Positions 16,489 to 23,989 of a stretch of DNA of 36,896 nucleotides are shown piece by piece (position 1 is the first letter of the stretch; each line of letters opens with the position of its first letter). The stretch comes from an uncultured Acetatifactor sp. (GTDB lineage: Bacteria; Bacillota; Clostridia; Lachnospirales; Lachnospiraceae). Position numbers and translations under genes: made by a program. The notes beneath the pieces were generated by a model. The model made no database searches. It was not told the DNA's origin and saw nothing but the letters and a program-made list of their open reading frames with translations. Where the stretch lies: positions 77,113 to 114,008 of the forward strand of contig CAJTZD010000005.1 in NCBI GenBank assembly GCA_910584235.1. Reading direction: 5' to 3'.

Positions 16489-16926
16489 CTAATCTTCCCA
16501 TTCGTCATCTCTCTTCGCCCGGGAAGATCTGCCGCCTCGCCCGGTAAGCCGCTGAAACAGATGATATCCTCCCCTGAGGACAGAGAAAACCAGGAACATA
16601 GTAATGAATCCAAACACGCCGAACATGATGTCGGCAAACTCCATGGCGCCTGTATTTGTCACCCGCTGACCGATCTCAATGGCAAAAGTAATGACTACGA
16701 TGAGTGTAAACACATAGATCCAGCTGATGACCATGATATGATTGTTCCTGGCCAGCCATTTGAAAGTAGGATATATCACCAGAATCATAGCCATCCCCAG
16801 CGCGCCGATGATTATAAAATGCAGCTCTTTATCGTTAAAATTGTACTCGTAGGCATCGTTGAGCTCCAGCAGACGGCTGTGTATCCGCGCAATAAGCTCC
16901 ACAATCGCATACAAAAATCTTGTCAT
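16489..16926 (-). CDS. VanZ-like membrane protein
   Basis: The 145-residue protein has about three hydrophobic segments (residues 37-58, 66-84 and 95-118) and a basic, polar C-terminal tail (RLTGRGGRSSRAKRDDEWED). The stretch FAIEIGQRVTNTGAMEFADIMFGVFG resembles the E-x-x-Q ... D-x-x-x-N-x-x-G core of VanZ-like proteins, though the Asn is replaced. The function is unknown. AAGGAG precedes the start. It lies 14 bases after a small zinc-ribbon-like gene and directly upstream of sbcD, so it is likely in the sbc transcript. Confidence 0.8.
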   Translation of the reverse strand: MTRFLYAIVELIARIHSRLLELNDAYEYNFNDKELHFIIIGALGMAMILVIYPTFKWLARNNHIMVISWIYVFTLIVVITFAIEIGQRVTNTGAMEFADIMFGVFGFITMFLVFSVLRGGYHLFQRLTGRGGRSSRAKRDDEWED

Positions 16927-16940
16927 AACCTTTGGTCTCC

Positions 16941-17153
16941 TTAGTATTCTTTAGGCAGCTGTGTAATCCCGTATTTTTGCTTGAAAGCCTCCAGCTGCGA
17001 GCTGTTTTGGATCAGGCATTCCTCCCGAAACTCCCCTGTGCGGATGTTCTTAAAGCCTGCCACCTGCTCTCCGTTGCAGATGCTGCATTTCAAGACCGGC
17101 CTCCAGTTTTCCCTGTCGTAGTCGGCCTGCTGTATCCGTTTCTTCCCGAACAT
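16941..17153 (-). CDS. Small conserved CxxC protein, first gene of the sbc operon
   Basis: This 70-residue protein begins MFGKKRIQQADYDRENWRPVL and has one Cys pair in KCSICNGEQVAGFKN, followed by IRTGEFREECLIQNSSQLEAFKQKYGI. One CxxC plus a later Cys suggests a small metal-binding or redox knuckle. I do not know a function. The start at 17153 is fixed by a very good AAGGAGAGAA just upstream; the frame reading to 17219 runs through a repeat. It is the first gene downstream of the promoter at 17288-17316. Confidence 0.75.
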   Translation of the reverse strand: MFGKKRIQQADYDRENWRPVLKCSICNGEQVAGFKNIRTGEFREECLIQNSSQLEAFKQKYGITQLPKEY

Positions 17154-17179
17154 TTCTCTCTCCTTATGCTCATGGGGTT

Positions 17180-17297
17180 TTATGGCCATCCGGCCGTTTC
17201 CTGCCATGAATAAGGTCATTTTATCATGAGCACAGCACCGCTCATGATATTATGGCCATCCGGCCGTTTCCTGCCATGAATAAGGTCATTTTATCAT
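17180..17297. repeat. Two 48-bp direct repeats flanking a hairpin
   Basis: The same 48 bases occur at 17180-17227 and 17250-17297, a period of 70. The 22-base spacer and its edges form a hairpin, ATCATGAG ... CTCATGAT (17224-17249). On the minus strand each copy contains TAAAATGACCTTATTCATGG, and the distal copy supplies the -10 of the operon promoter. Part of the unit resembles the promoter-proximal segment of the pdxA leader (24114-24145). Confidence 0.85.
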
Positions 17298-17316
17298 ATT
17301 CTGCCGGGGAATACAA
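17288..17316 (-). promoter_or_regulatory. Promoter of the sbcD-sbcC operon
   Basis: On the minus strand TTGTAT (plus 17311-17316), a 17-base spacer and TAAAAT (plus 17288-17293) read towards the CxxC gene, VanZ-like gene, sbcD and sbcC. The second repeat copy also has TAAAAT (17218-17223) but no fitting -35. Confidence 0.6.
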
Positions 17317-17351
17317 TTATAACTTGTTTGCATTATTTCCTTGCATAAGTA

Positions 17352-17595
17352 TCAGTCGCTGTCCCCTTTCTTTCGAAAAAACAGGAGCAGTGCCGCTGTA
17401 GCCGCTGTCACAGGGAGCTCCAGAATTATGGTCATGATTACTATTTTGCAGTCATTTTTCGGCACAATGCGGTCTTCCGCTCCCCGGGTGCCTGCCCTGT
17501 TCTCCTCTTCCACGGCATACAACGGCCTGCCGCCTGCTTTCGGACTCCTGTAAAATAAAACGAATTTTATTGGCAGAAAGCTTTTCTTTTTCCAT
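17352..17595 (-). pseudogene. Possible frameshifted small membrane-protein gene
   Basis: On the minus strand a frame opens at 17595 (MEKEKLSANKIRFILQESES) and stops early near residue 48. A second frame, offset by one, runs to a stop at 17352-17354 and encodes YAVEEENRAGTRGAEDRIVP and then a transmembrane helix (IVIMTIILELPVTAATAALLLFF) with a basic tail RKKGDSD. Joined by one indel they would give an about 80-residue single-pass protein. No ribosome binding site is seen, so this is tentative. Chance open frames cannot be excluded. Confidence 0.35.
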
Positions 17596-17672
17596 ATCTT
17601 ATCACAAAAGCAGAAAATAGTAGTATAATGGGGTGGACTTTGATCCGTAAAACTTCAAAAGGAGGCGATCCT

Positions 17673-18011
17673 ATGGACTTTTATCAGAAAATAGCCCTGA
17701 TCTGCAGCCGCATCCCCAAAGGCCGGGTGGCTACCTATGGGCAGATTGCCCTTATGTGCGGCAAGCCAAAGAACGCCCGTCAGGTGGGCTATGCCTTAAG
17801 GCGCGGGCTGGCCGGGGAGGACATCCCCGCTCACCGCATCGTCAATGCCAGGGGCATACTGGCCGGCGCCGTTTATTTTGACACCCCGGACCTGCAGAAG
17901 CTCCTCTTGGAGACAGAGGGTGTGGAAGTCCTGCGCACCGATGAGGGCTGGAAAGTGGATTTAAAACGCTTTGGCTGGGACAATAGGTTAGAGGATGCGA
18001 TGCCGGGATAG
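17673..18011 (+). CDS. Alkyltransferase-like protein (MGMT-fold, Cys replaced by Ala)
   Basis: The 112-residue protein is the DNA-binding fold of O6-alkylguanine-DNA alkyltransferases: RIPKGRVATYGQIALMCGKPKNARQVGYALR, with the base-flipping arginine and the DNA-binding helix. The active site that is normally PCHR reads PAHR (Pro52, Ala53, His54, Arg55), so it cannot accept an alkyl group and should be an alkyltransferase-like (ATL) protein. ATL proteins bind O6-alkylguanine and pass the lesion to nucleotide excision repair. The start is fixed by AGGAGGCGATCCT. A TATAAT at 17624-17629 lies upstream. Confidence 0.93.
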   Translation: MDFYQKIALICSRIPKGRVATYGQIALMCGKPKNARQVGYALRRGLAGEDIPAHRIVNARGILAGAVYFDTPDLQKLLLETEGVEVLRTDEGWKVDLKRFGWDNRLEDAMPG

Positions 18012-18118
18012 GCCCGGGCCAGATCTCGCCGGATTTTGGCCCCCAATGCCTCTCAGGGAATGCGGAAAGGCTGCCGATATAAATTGTGGAAAACAAAACT
18101 TATTCAGGAGGTAACCCA

Positions 18119-18355
18119 ATGACGGATATGACTCAGATGCTGTATACCATGGAAAACAATCTGCGCCTGCAGAATCGGGCCAGAGCCGAAAGAAGAGCCC
18201 GGAAAGCGGAGCAGGAGAAAAAGGAATTTCAGGAGAAGCTCCTGGAGGCGGCTGCCAGTAAAATAGAGCTGGACGGCATGGCCGCAAAAGCCAAAGGCTC
18301 ACAGGATGCTGTACAGAGGGATCAGCTCATCGGCATGATGGGCTCTGTCATGTGA
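18119..18355 (+). CDS. Small coiled-coil protein of unknown function
   Basis: The 78-residue product starts MTDMTQMLYTMENNLRLQ after a perfect AGGAGGTAACCCA ribosome binding site. The middle is a strongly charged helix (RARAERRARKAEQEKKEFQEKLLEAAASKIEL), likely a coiled coil, and the end is MMGSVM. I do not recognise a family. It follows the ATL gene by about 107 bases on the same strand and may share its transcript. The strong start signal makes it likely that it is translated. Confidence 0.65.
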   Translation: MTDMTQMLYTMENNLRLQNRARAERRARKAEQEKKEFQEKLLEAAASKIELDGMAAKAKGSQDAVQRDQLIGMMGSVM

Positions 18356-18360
18356 GAATG

Positions 18361-18384
18361 CCGCCTGCCAGACCGCTCATCGCT
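18361..18384 (-). repeat. Dispersed repeat fragment (SDERSGR motif)
   Basis: This matches 24031-24054 in 21 of 24 positions and is in the same (minus) orientation. On the minus strand it can encode SDERSGR, as the copy in the pdxA leader does. It directly follows the stop of the small coiled-coil gene. Confidence 0.65.
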
Positions 18385-18791
18385 CACGGCTTTTGCGGCC
18401 ACCTGAAAGAGGCTGTCGTCAGGATGTTTCCCCCGATTTTTGCTCTGTATTGTTTGCATTTCTCCTCCTTTCCTGCCTCATGAGCAGTGCCAACAGCATG
18501 TCCGAATCCTGACATTCTTTATGTCTCACATCAGAAGAAATCCAGGAAGTTATAGGATAGGACTTCCTTTGCCACCGGGTCTGTCTCACTGTATTCCAGA
18601 AAACGCTTTCCGGCGTCTCCTGGAGCTCTGGGAGGAACTCCGTGCTGCCCCGAGACAGACTACTGTCTCAGCGGCTTTGCCGCAGCCATGGCCAGGAAGC
18701 TTCGGGAAACAGGGGAAGAGAACGAAGCGGCAGAAAAACTTTGCAGAATCGGCCATGTAAGGCGGCAATGAATTTCAGGGGTTCCCTATCT

Positions 18792-18866
18792 TCAAGGCTC
18801 CACAAACTCCATATTCACGGATTTTTCCGTAAACCCGTATTTCTCATACATGGTGGACAAAGCTAA
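18792..18866 (-). pseudogene. Remnant of a GNAT acetyltransferase C-terminus
   Basis: The minus strand encodes LALSTMYEKYGFTEKSVNM and a short tail ending in a stop. The LALST-MYEKYGF pattern is typical of the last helix and strand of GNAT acetyltransferases. An in-frame stop lies directly upstream and no start or acetyl-CoA motif is present. It is a gene relic. Confidence 0.55.
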
Positions 18867-18931
18867 TCAGCAGCCGCACCATAGTGCTTTTCGTTATTTC
18901 AATAGCAATAAGATTTTATCCATTCTGTCTT

Positions 18932-19636
18932 TCATACTTTCAATCCCTTAAGATACTCTTTCTGCTCCGCTGTCACCCGATTGCTCTCGCGGGCTTTCTG
19001 GATGGCCTTGTTGTGCGTCCAGGCATCCAGCCGCTTCCCCTCCAGGAACGGAAGCACCGCTTCGTACTGCTTGGCCAGGGCCGTGGCGAAATACCATGCC
19101 CGCATCATGTTGACATAGTACTCCTCCGAGCGGATCTCCGCCACCCATTCCGGGTACTCCGGCCGGAACGCCTCGTCCAGGTAGAAGCGCATCAGCATCC
19201 CAATCCCGAAGCGGATGGTGTAGGTTTCCGTGGAGGAAATCCATCGGCGGATGGGTTCGATAAGCTCCTCTGTGTGCCTGGCGAACACTTTCGGGGCCAT
19301 CATGTCGCAGGTGGCCCAATTGTCAATATAGGGAAGAAAGCGCTCGGTCTGCTCCAGGCATTGCCCATAATCCCGAAACTGCTCCACGATAAAGGCATGG
19401 ACATTGTTCTCGTCATAGTACTTATGGGGGAGCTGCGCCAGGAACTCCCCAATCTGTGGGGCTTTCGCCCACTTCTTCGCCAGCTTTCGCACCTGTGGGG
19501 TGCGCACGCCGATAATGGTCTCCGGCGCCACCGTGGGAATCAGCTTTGCGTGGAAATCCTTGTATCCCTGATCCTGCAGTTCCCATAATTCCGCCCGTAT
19601 TCTATCGCTTATTTGTTCTATCATCTGCTTTCCCAT
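18932..19636 (-). CDS. DNA alkylation repair protein (AlkD-like HEAT-repeat glycosylase)
   Basis: AlkD-type glycosylases remove bulky or cationic alkylated bases without flipping them. The protein is all-helical with HEAT-like repeats and carries family landmarks: IIGVRTPQVRKLAKKWAK, the YDENNVHAFIVEQF helix, and FLPYIDNWATCDMMAPKVF, which includes the conserved Trp and Asp of the DNA-contact cleft. It also has TIRFGIGMLMRFYLD and a C-terminal NKAIQKARESNRV. I chose the ATG at 19636 (GAGAGG upstream). The open frame reaches 19696 with a TTG. It sits less than 1 kb from the ATL gene, another alkylation-damage protein, on the opposite strand. Confidence 0.93.
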   Translation of the reverse strand: MGKQMIEQISDRIRAELWELQDQGYKDFHAKLIPTVAPETIIGVRTPQVRKLAKKWAKAPQIGEFLAQLPHKYYDENNVHAFIVEQFRDYGQCLEQTERFLPYIDNWATCDMMAPKVFARHTEELIEPIRRWISSTETYTIRFGIGMLMRFYLDEAFRPEYPEWVAEIRSEEYYVNMMRAWYFATALAKQYEAVLPFLEGKRLDAWTHNKAIQKARESNRVTAEQKEYLKGLKV

Positions 19637-19771
19637 TCCGCTGTCCTCTCCGCTCTGCCTCCCGGCCATATTTCCAAGCTCGTCAGTCTCCTCCAATTCC
19701 GCCAGAACCTGAAAATGTCTCGGTATTCATTCAGCAGAATTTCTGCAGGCCGTCACTGCATACAGAGCACA

Positions 19772-20025
19772 TCATTCCAGCCTGATTTCCAGGAAGAATA
19801 CCTCTATTCCTTCCGGCAGGCGCTCCTCCACAAACCGTTCCGTGGCTTCATAAAATTTCCCAAAACCACGCCGGAGGCAATGCCGATTCTGTCATAGGCT
19901 TTCAAGTCCGCTCTGGACGCTTCCTCCACTGTCACTGTCTTAATCTCATATCGCTGTGCCACCGCATCCACCAGCTTTTTGGTTTTCCCATGGTGTGTGG
20001 ACTCATAAATGATAATTGTTTTCAT
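19772..20025 (-). pseudogene. Frameshifted, truncated flavodoxin
   Basis: The frame starts MKTIIIYESTHHGKTKKLVDAVAQ, with the FMN phosphate-binding loop of flavodoxins (YxSTHHGKT), and continues to YDRIGIASGVV. There one base is missing from a run of T, near 19862. The next frame restores a flavodoxin-like GKFYEATERFVEERLPEG and then ends at 19772, far short of the usual 140-170 residues. The FMN isoalloxazine loops and C-terminal half are absent. A GGGGG-type ribosome binding site precedes the ATG. It was probably once a functional flavodoxin and is now broken. Confidence 0.8.
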
Positions 20026-20163
20026 TTCTGCCCCCCGCTGCCTCGTGTCAGGCTATATCCTATGCCCGGCGCTTACCTGATTTCTATTGATATCCTGCCT
20101 TTTTCATCTCCATGCCGAAAGCTTTTTTCGACAGATTTGCCCTCCTGGCGGCTTCATCCGCTT

Positions 20164-22461
20164 TCAGGAGGCCGTCACTTCCAGGTAAGGCGCGCACTCC
20201 TCCAGGGAATCCGGCAGCCCCTCTCTTTCGATAAAATACAGCTCATGCAGAGCCCTTGTACATCCCAGATACACCTTGCGCCGGAACCGAGCGATATCTT
20301 CCCCGGATTCACTGGTTTCATTGGATTCATCGGGCTCCCTGGATTTATTGGCTTCCACGGATTCACCGGGTTTCATGGAATGGAGGAAATCGAACAAAAT
20401 CACGGCGTCAAATTCCAGTCCCTTAGCCAGCAGCAGAGGTATTATCACTAACCTGTCTTTCATCTCGTCCTCAGGCGATATAATCAGCTGTGCCTCCATG
20501 TGTTTACACAAATAAGATTTTACCCCAAGGGCTTCCTCATCGCCGTTCACGATCACCGCCACGGAATGGTACTTCTCCAGCTGCTTTAAGACGGGCACAA
20601 GGCAGGAAAACATATCCCGGCTTATGATATACCTGGGCTTTTTGACTGGCCGCGCAAAATAGGAGTACTTCTCCGCTATGGGCTGCGCGGCCTCATCGAT
20701 AAGCCGGAATGCCAGCGCATTGATGTCGCTGGAGGAGCGATAACATTTGCTGAGGCGGATCTGTATCAGTCCGGCCCCGAAAACCCTTTCATACTCCTGG
20801 TATCTCTGAATGGTCGTCAATGAATTGACGGTCTGATAGATATCTCCCAGCAATGTAAAGCTGCTTTTAGGGAACAGGCGCTTCATGATACAGAGCTGGA
20901 GCAGATTATAATCCTGGGACTCGTCAATCACGGTATGGTAGATAGCAGGGAACGGGGCCACCTCCCCCATCAGCACCTTGATAAACAGGTAAAACAGCGC
21001 GTCCTCGTACAAGAGCCTCCCCCGTTCCAGGGAATCGGACAGCCTTGCTACTTCCTGCTCCCTGTCCTCCCGGTCTCCCTCCCCCGTCTGGCGCAGATAC
21101 TCCGCGAAGACTTCCCGCATCTGCTTCTTGGCATTTAGTCGATTCAGGCGGACCACATCCTCCTGAGCCGATTGTATAGTCTCATGCATCGTTCTTCTAT
21201 AGAGAACCCGAGCCTCTTTCTCGGAAAAGACATCCTCTCGGCTCTCCAGGAATTCCCTGCACATTTCCTCTTTGTGCTCCGTAAAATAGTCCTCTATGGC
21301 CTTTCTGACCAGAACTTTGAGCCGCTCAAATCGGGACTGAAAGTCCGGAAAGCCCTCGGCATCCAGTTTCCTCCTGATCGCTTCCGGCGTTGCCAATATA
21401 TTCTCCCCGTACCGGATTTCAGGTATCCGGAAAGGAAAATCGGCAAAATAGCGGATACAAAATTCCAGCAGATCTGCCGAGTACTTGACCTGGATCCACC
21501 TTTTCCGCTCCTCTGCATAGGGGCTTTCGATGCTCTTCAGCTGACTGTAATAATCCTCCACCTCCAGCCCCTCTCCTAAGCCTGCCTCCAGAAGGTCGGC
21601 GAAGACCTTGGTCTGCGCAGGCTTCTCTCCCAAGTCAGGAAGAATGGTGGAAATATAGGAGCCGAATATATGGTTGTTTGACAAAATCAGGACGTTCTCG
21701 GATTTTATGGTATCCCTGTTGCAGTAGAGCACATAGGCAAGGCGGTGGAGCCCTATGCTGGTCTTCCCGCTGCCCGCCAGGCCGTAGATCAGGCAGGATT
21801 TCTTTGTATCGCTTCGTATCGCCGCGTTCTGCTCTTTTTGGATACTCCCGATGATGACCTTGAGCTTATGGTCGGAATGGTTTGAAAGGACATCCCCCAG
21901 GATATCGTCATACATGGACGATTCGGTGTCATACACGGAAAGGAGGTGTCCATCCTCTATCTTGTACTGCCTTTTCCCTGTGATTTCCACTTCATTTTTG
22001 TAGTTATTTACCTGGTACCAGGCGGGGCCTAAATCGAACTGGTAGAACATGGAGGCGATGGGAGCCCTCCAGTCCACCACATATACCTCCTGAGTCTCCT
22101 CCTGCATGAGGCTGTAGATTCCGATATAGATTCTGTCCTTTTCCCCTGTCTCGCACTCCTCAAAGTCCACGCGGCCGAAATAGGGGGATTTCGCCATTTT
22201 CGTCATCCGCTGAATCTCCAGTTCGTTCCACTCCAGTCGCCTCTCCGCGAAGCTTACTGCCGCCTCCTGGGTGCTCATAAAGATGACATCGTCAAAATCG
22301 CCAATCCCATGCCGGTTTTCCACCCACATCTCTTTCCGCTCCTGCACAACCTCCTCCCGCAGCGGAGCTTTCTCCCTGTGCAGCTTCTCCAGCTTGCTTT
22401 GGATGATTCCCTCCACCTGACCTAAATGCTCCACCTCGCTTTGAAATTCACCTTTTTCCAT
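20164..22461 (-). CDS. HelD-like UvrD-family helicase (RNA polymerase recycling factor)
   Basis: HelD is a superfamily 1 ATPase that in Gram-positive bacteria rescues stalled RNA polymerase; some members give rifampicin tolerance. The N-terminal coiled-coil arm (residues 1-60, LGQVEGIIQSKLEKLHREKAPLREEV) would enter the secondary channel. VYVVDWRAPIASMFYQF precedes the P-loop YGLAGSGKTSIGLHRLAY. Motif II/III is HTVIDESQDYNLLQL ... FTLLGDIYQTV and the C-terminal motifs end near VYLGCTRALHELYFI. I chose the start at 22461 (MEKGEFQSEVEHL), preceded by AAAGGAG. The frame is open to 22695, but that upstream part does not look coding. Residues about 690-720 are a low-complexity Ser/Glu/Asn insert encoded by short repeats. 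Confidence 0.93.
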   Translation of the reverse strand: MEKGEFQSEVEHLGQVEGIIQSKLEKLHREKAPLREEVVQERKEMWVENRHGIGDFDDVIFMSTQEAAVSFAERRLEWNELEIQRMTKMAKSPYFGRVDFEECETGEKDRIYIGIYSLMQEETQEVYVVDWRAPIASMFYQFDLGPAWYQVNNYKNEVEITGKRQYKIEDGHLLSVYDTESSMYDDILGDVLSNHSDHKLKVIIGSIQKEQNAAIRSDTKKSCLIYGLAGSGKTSIGLHRLAYVLYCNRDTIKSENVLILSNNHIFGSYISTILPDLGEKPAQTKVFADLLEAGLGEGLEVEDYYSQLKSIESPYAEERKRWIQVKYSADLLEFCIRYFADFPFRIPEIRYGENILATPEAIRRKLDAEGFPDFQSRFERLKVLVRKAIEDYFTEHKEEMCREFLESREDVFSEKEARVLYRRTMHETIQSAQEDVVRLNRLNAKKQMREVFAEYLRQTGEGDREDREQEVARLSDSLERGRLLYEDALFYLFIKVLMGEVAPFPAIYHTVIDESQDYNLLQLCIMKRLFPKSSFTLLGDIYQTVNSLTTIQRYQEYERVFGAGLIQIRLSKCYRSSSDINALAFRLIDEAAQPIAEKYSYFARPVKKPRYIISRDMFSCLVPVLKQLEKYHSVAVIVNGDEEALGVKSYLCKHMEAQLIISPEDEMKDRLVIIPLLLAKGLEFDAVILFDFLHSMKPGESVEANKSREPDESNETSESGEDIARFRRKVYLGCTRALHELYFIEREGLPDSLEECAPYLEVTAS
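20304..20385 (-). repeat. Minisatellite-like repeat inside the helD gene
   Basis: Irregular copies of a GGATTC-type hexamer and variants such as GGTTTC, GGCTTC and GGATTT repeat about every 6-12 bases. They encode a polar ESVEANKSREPDESNETSESGED-like segment just before the last helicase motif. The insert is probably a flexible loop that varies in length between strains. Confidence 0.7.
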
Positions 22462-22703
22462 TGCCGCGCTCCTTTCCCTGAAACCTATCCCCTTTCTTCC
22501 GGTCACTTTCTTCCGGTTATGGACAAAAAAAGGAATACCATCCTGCATATTGCTGCGATTATAGTTCAGCATTATATATTGCACGTCAGTTAAATTTACA
22601 GTATGCCCCGACTGCGGACCGCCAGCCAGGCACCTTTCGGGTTGCGTTACCGTAAATTCTGGCTGTTTGCAGTATAGTCCATAGGAGCGCCTCAATACAA
22701 GAC

Positions 22704-22732
22704 TTGTAATTTTGCTGTTTTTCTGGTATAAT
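22704..22732 (+). promoter_or_regulatory. Strong promoter with symmetric -10 region
   Basis: TTGTAA (22704-22709), a 17-base spacer and TATAAT (22727-22732) form a plus-strand promoter. The -10 lies inside the perfect palindrome TATAATATATTATA (22727-22740), so a minus-strand -10 also exists and could drive helD. No plus-strand gene follows; a terminator does. Confidence 0.65.
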
Positions 22733-22740
22733 ATATTATA

Positions 22741-22782
22741 GGGACAGGGAAAGGAAGCATCTTCTGTCCCATTATTTTTTTG
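22741..22782 (+). terminator. Intrinsic terminator directly after the 22704 promoter
   Basis: GGGACAG (22741-22747) pairs with CTGTCCC (22764-22770), followed by ATTA and seven T residues. Starting from the promoter just upstream, RNA polymerase would make a transcript of only about 40 bases. The T-run is also the Lys-Lys codons of the minus-strand small ORF at 22772-22900. Confidence 0.65.
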
Positions 22783-22900
22783 TAAAATCGCTGAATTGCT
22801 TCAGTTCCTTTTTTCGCCCCTCCGGCAGGGCATTGAACTCCACATCCGCAATGGCACCCTCCAGGGCGTAGAGATATGCCAGGCAGACCAGCTCTGCCAT
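22772..22900 (-). CDS. Small ORF downstream of pdxA, possibly a remnant
   Basis: A 42-residue frame, MAELVCLAYLYALEGAIADV and then FNALPEGRKKELKQFSDF, starts after GAGGAAAAT, a strong ribosome binding site. I do not recognise it. An overlapping frame just upstream (SERFYGFLETVPDRQKVRK) would fuse smoothly by a one-base shift, so this may be the 3' part of a larger broken gene that now abuts pdxA. It lies 69 bases after the pdxA stop and could be co-transcribed with it. Confidence 0.45.
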   Translation of the reverse strand: MAELVCLAYLYALEGAIADVEFNALPEGRKKELKQFSDFTKK

Positions 22901-22969
22901 ATTTTCCTCACTTTCTGCCTGTCCGGCACAGTTTCCAGGAACCCGTAAAACCTTTCAGACAGGCCGCTG

Positions 22970-23989
22970 TCAATAGTCAGTAGCCTGTTCTTTCCCGGTA
23001 AAGGCCGGCGCGTATTTCACGGCCAGGCGGATGGCTTCTTTCATGCTGACCGCGTCCGCGATTCCCTGTCCCGCGATATCCATGGCGGTGCCGTGATCCA
23101 CGGAAGTGCGCAGAAAGGGCATACCATTGGTGATGGCAATGGTGCGGGCGAAATCCAGCGTCTTGGTGGCGATATGTCCCTGGTCATGGTACAGGGAGAG
23201 CACGCTGTTGTACCTGCCCTGGAGAGTTAAGTGGAATACGGAGTCCGCCCCGACAGGGCCCTCCACCCGGTAGCCGAGCCTCCGCATCTCCTCCACCGCC
23301 GGGACTATCTCCTCTACCTCTTCCCAGCCGAACAGCCCGTGCTCCCCGCTGTGGGGATTCAGGCCCGCCACAGCCATGGTGCCCTGACGGACACCCAGCT
23401 TTTCCAGGGCGGCGCTGCAGCGGACGATATAGTCCATGACCCTTTCCTTTGTGATGTCGTCACAGGCCTGCCGCAGGGACACATGGCGGGTCAGGAAAAA
23501 GACCCTCATGCCGCGAACCTCAAACATGGTCAGGGGATCCGCAGTGCCGGACAGGGCTCCCAGAATCTCCGTATGGCCGATGAAGTCCACGCCTCCCGCC
23601 CGCAGGGATTCCTTGTTGATGGGCGGCGTGGCCATAGCGTCCGCCTGGCCCGAAAGGCAGAGCCTGGCGCTCTTTTCTATATATGCGTATGCCGCCTTTC
23701 CGCAGGCTCCCGACACTTTCCCCAGGCAGAAATCCGCCATCCGGATCCTTTCCATGTCTATCAGGTTCAGGATGCCAGGGCGGTAATCCCCTTCTTTCGG
23801 CGACTCTACCCGGCGGATGGCCAGAGCCGGCATGCCCGGAAAGGTCATGGCCTGTTCCAAGACAGTCCCGTCCCCCACTACCAGACAGGCGGCGCACTCT
23901 GTCACCTCCGGATCCGCCAGAGCCTTGATTACGATTTCCGGGCCGATTCCCGCCGGATCGCCCATGGGAATTGCTATGATTGGTTTCAT
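22970..23989 (-). CDS. pdxA: PdxA-family 4-phosphate dehydrogenase
   Basis: The 339-residue protein belongs to the PdxA family of NAD- and divalent-metal-dependent decarboxylating dehydrogenases. It shows IPMGDPAGIGPEIVIKAL at the N-terminus, TPPINKESLRAGGVDFIGHTE with the first metal histidine, and SLYHDQGHIATK with further metal histidines. The C-terminal substrate-binding part is FLRTSVDHGTAMDIAGQG. Family members act either on 4-phosphohydroxy-threonine in vitamin B6 synthesis or on D-threonate or D-erythronate 4-phosphate in sugar-acid catabolism (PdxA2). No pyridoxine genes and no DUF1537 kinase are nearby, so the role is open. The start at 23989 follows GGAGGAGTGGGAGG and overlaps the stop of an upstream 38-codon ORF as ATGA. 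Confidence 0.93.
   Translation of the reverse strand: MKPIIAIPMGDPAGIGPEIVIKALADPEVTECAACLVVGDGTVLEQAMTFPGMPALAIRRVESPKEGDYRPGILNLIDMERIRMADFCLGKVSGACGKAAYAYIEKSARLCLSGQADAMATPPINKESLRAGGVDFIGHTEILGALSGTADPLTMFEVRGMRVFFLTRHVSLRQACDDITKERVMDYIVRCSAALEKLGVRQGTMAVAGLNPHSGEHGLFGWEEVEEIVPAVEEMRRLGYRVEGPVGADSVFHLTLQGRYNSVLSLYHDQGHIATKTLDFARTIAITNGMPFLRTSVDHGTAMDIAGQGIADAVSMKEAIRLAVKYAPAFTGKEQATDY

Larger units (their letters stand above)
18356..18931. other. 576-bp stretch without a confident gene
   Basis: This stretch holds a fragment of the dispersed repeat (18361-18384), a short GNAT remnant (18792-18866), and overlapping short plus-strand frames (such as the one ending MARKLRETGEENEAAEKLCRIGHV near 18772) that look like frameshifted debris. 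None has a ribosome binding site. It reads as decayed gene sequence. Confidence 0.6.

Noticed and set aside
20175..20400. Collagen-like Gly-x-x frames over the HelD repeat
   Set aside because: They arise from the same hexamer repeat read in other frames. The HelD frame is the one supported by motifs on both sides.
22462..22695. 78-residue N-terminal extension of HelD
   Set aside because: HelD proteins begin near the coiled-coil arm. AAAGGAG precedes the ATG at 22461, and the upstream residues look random.
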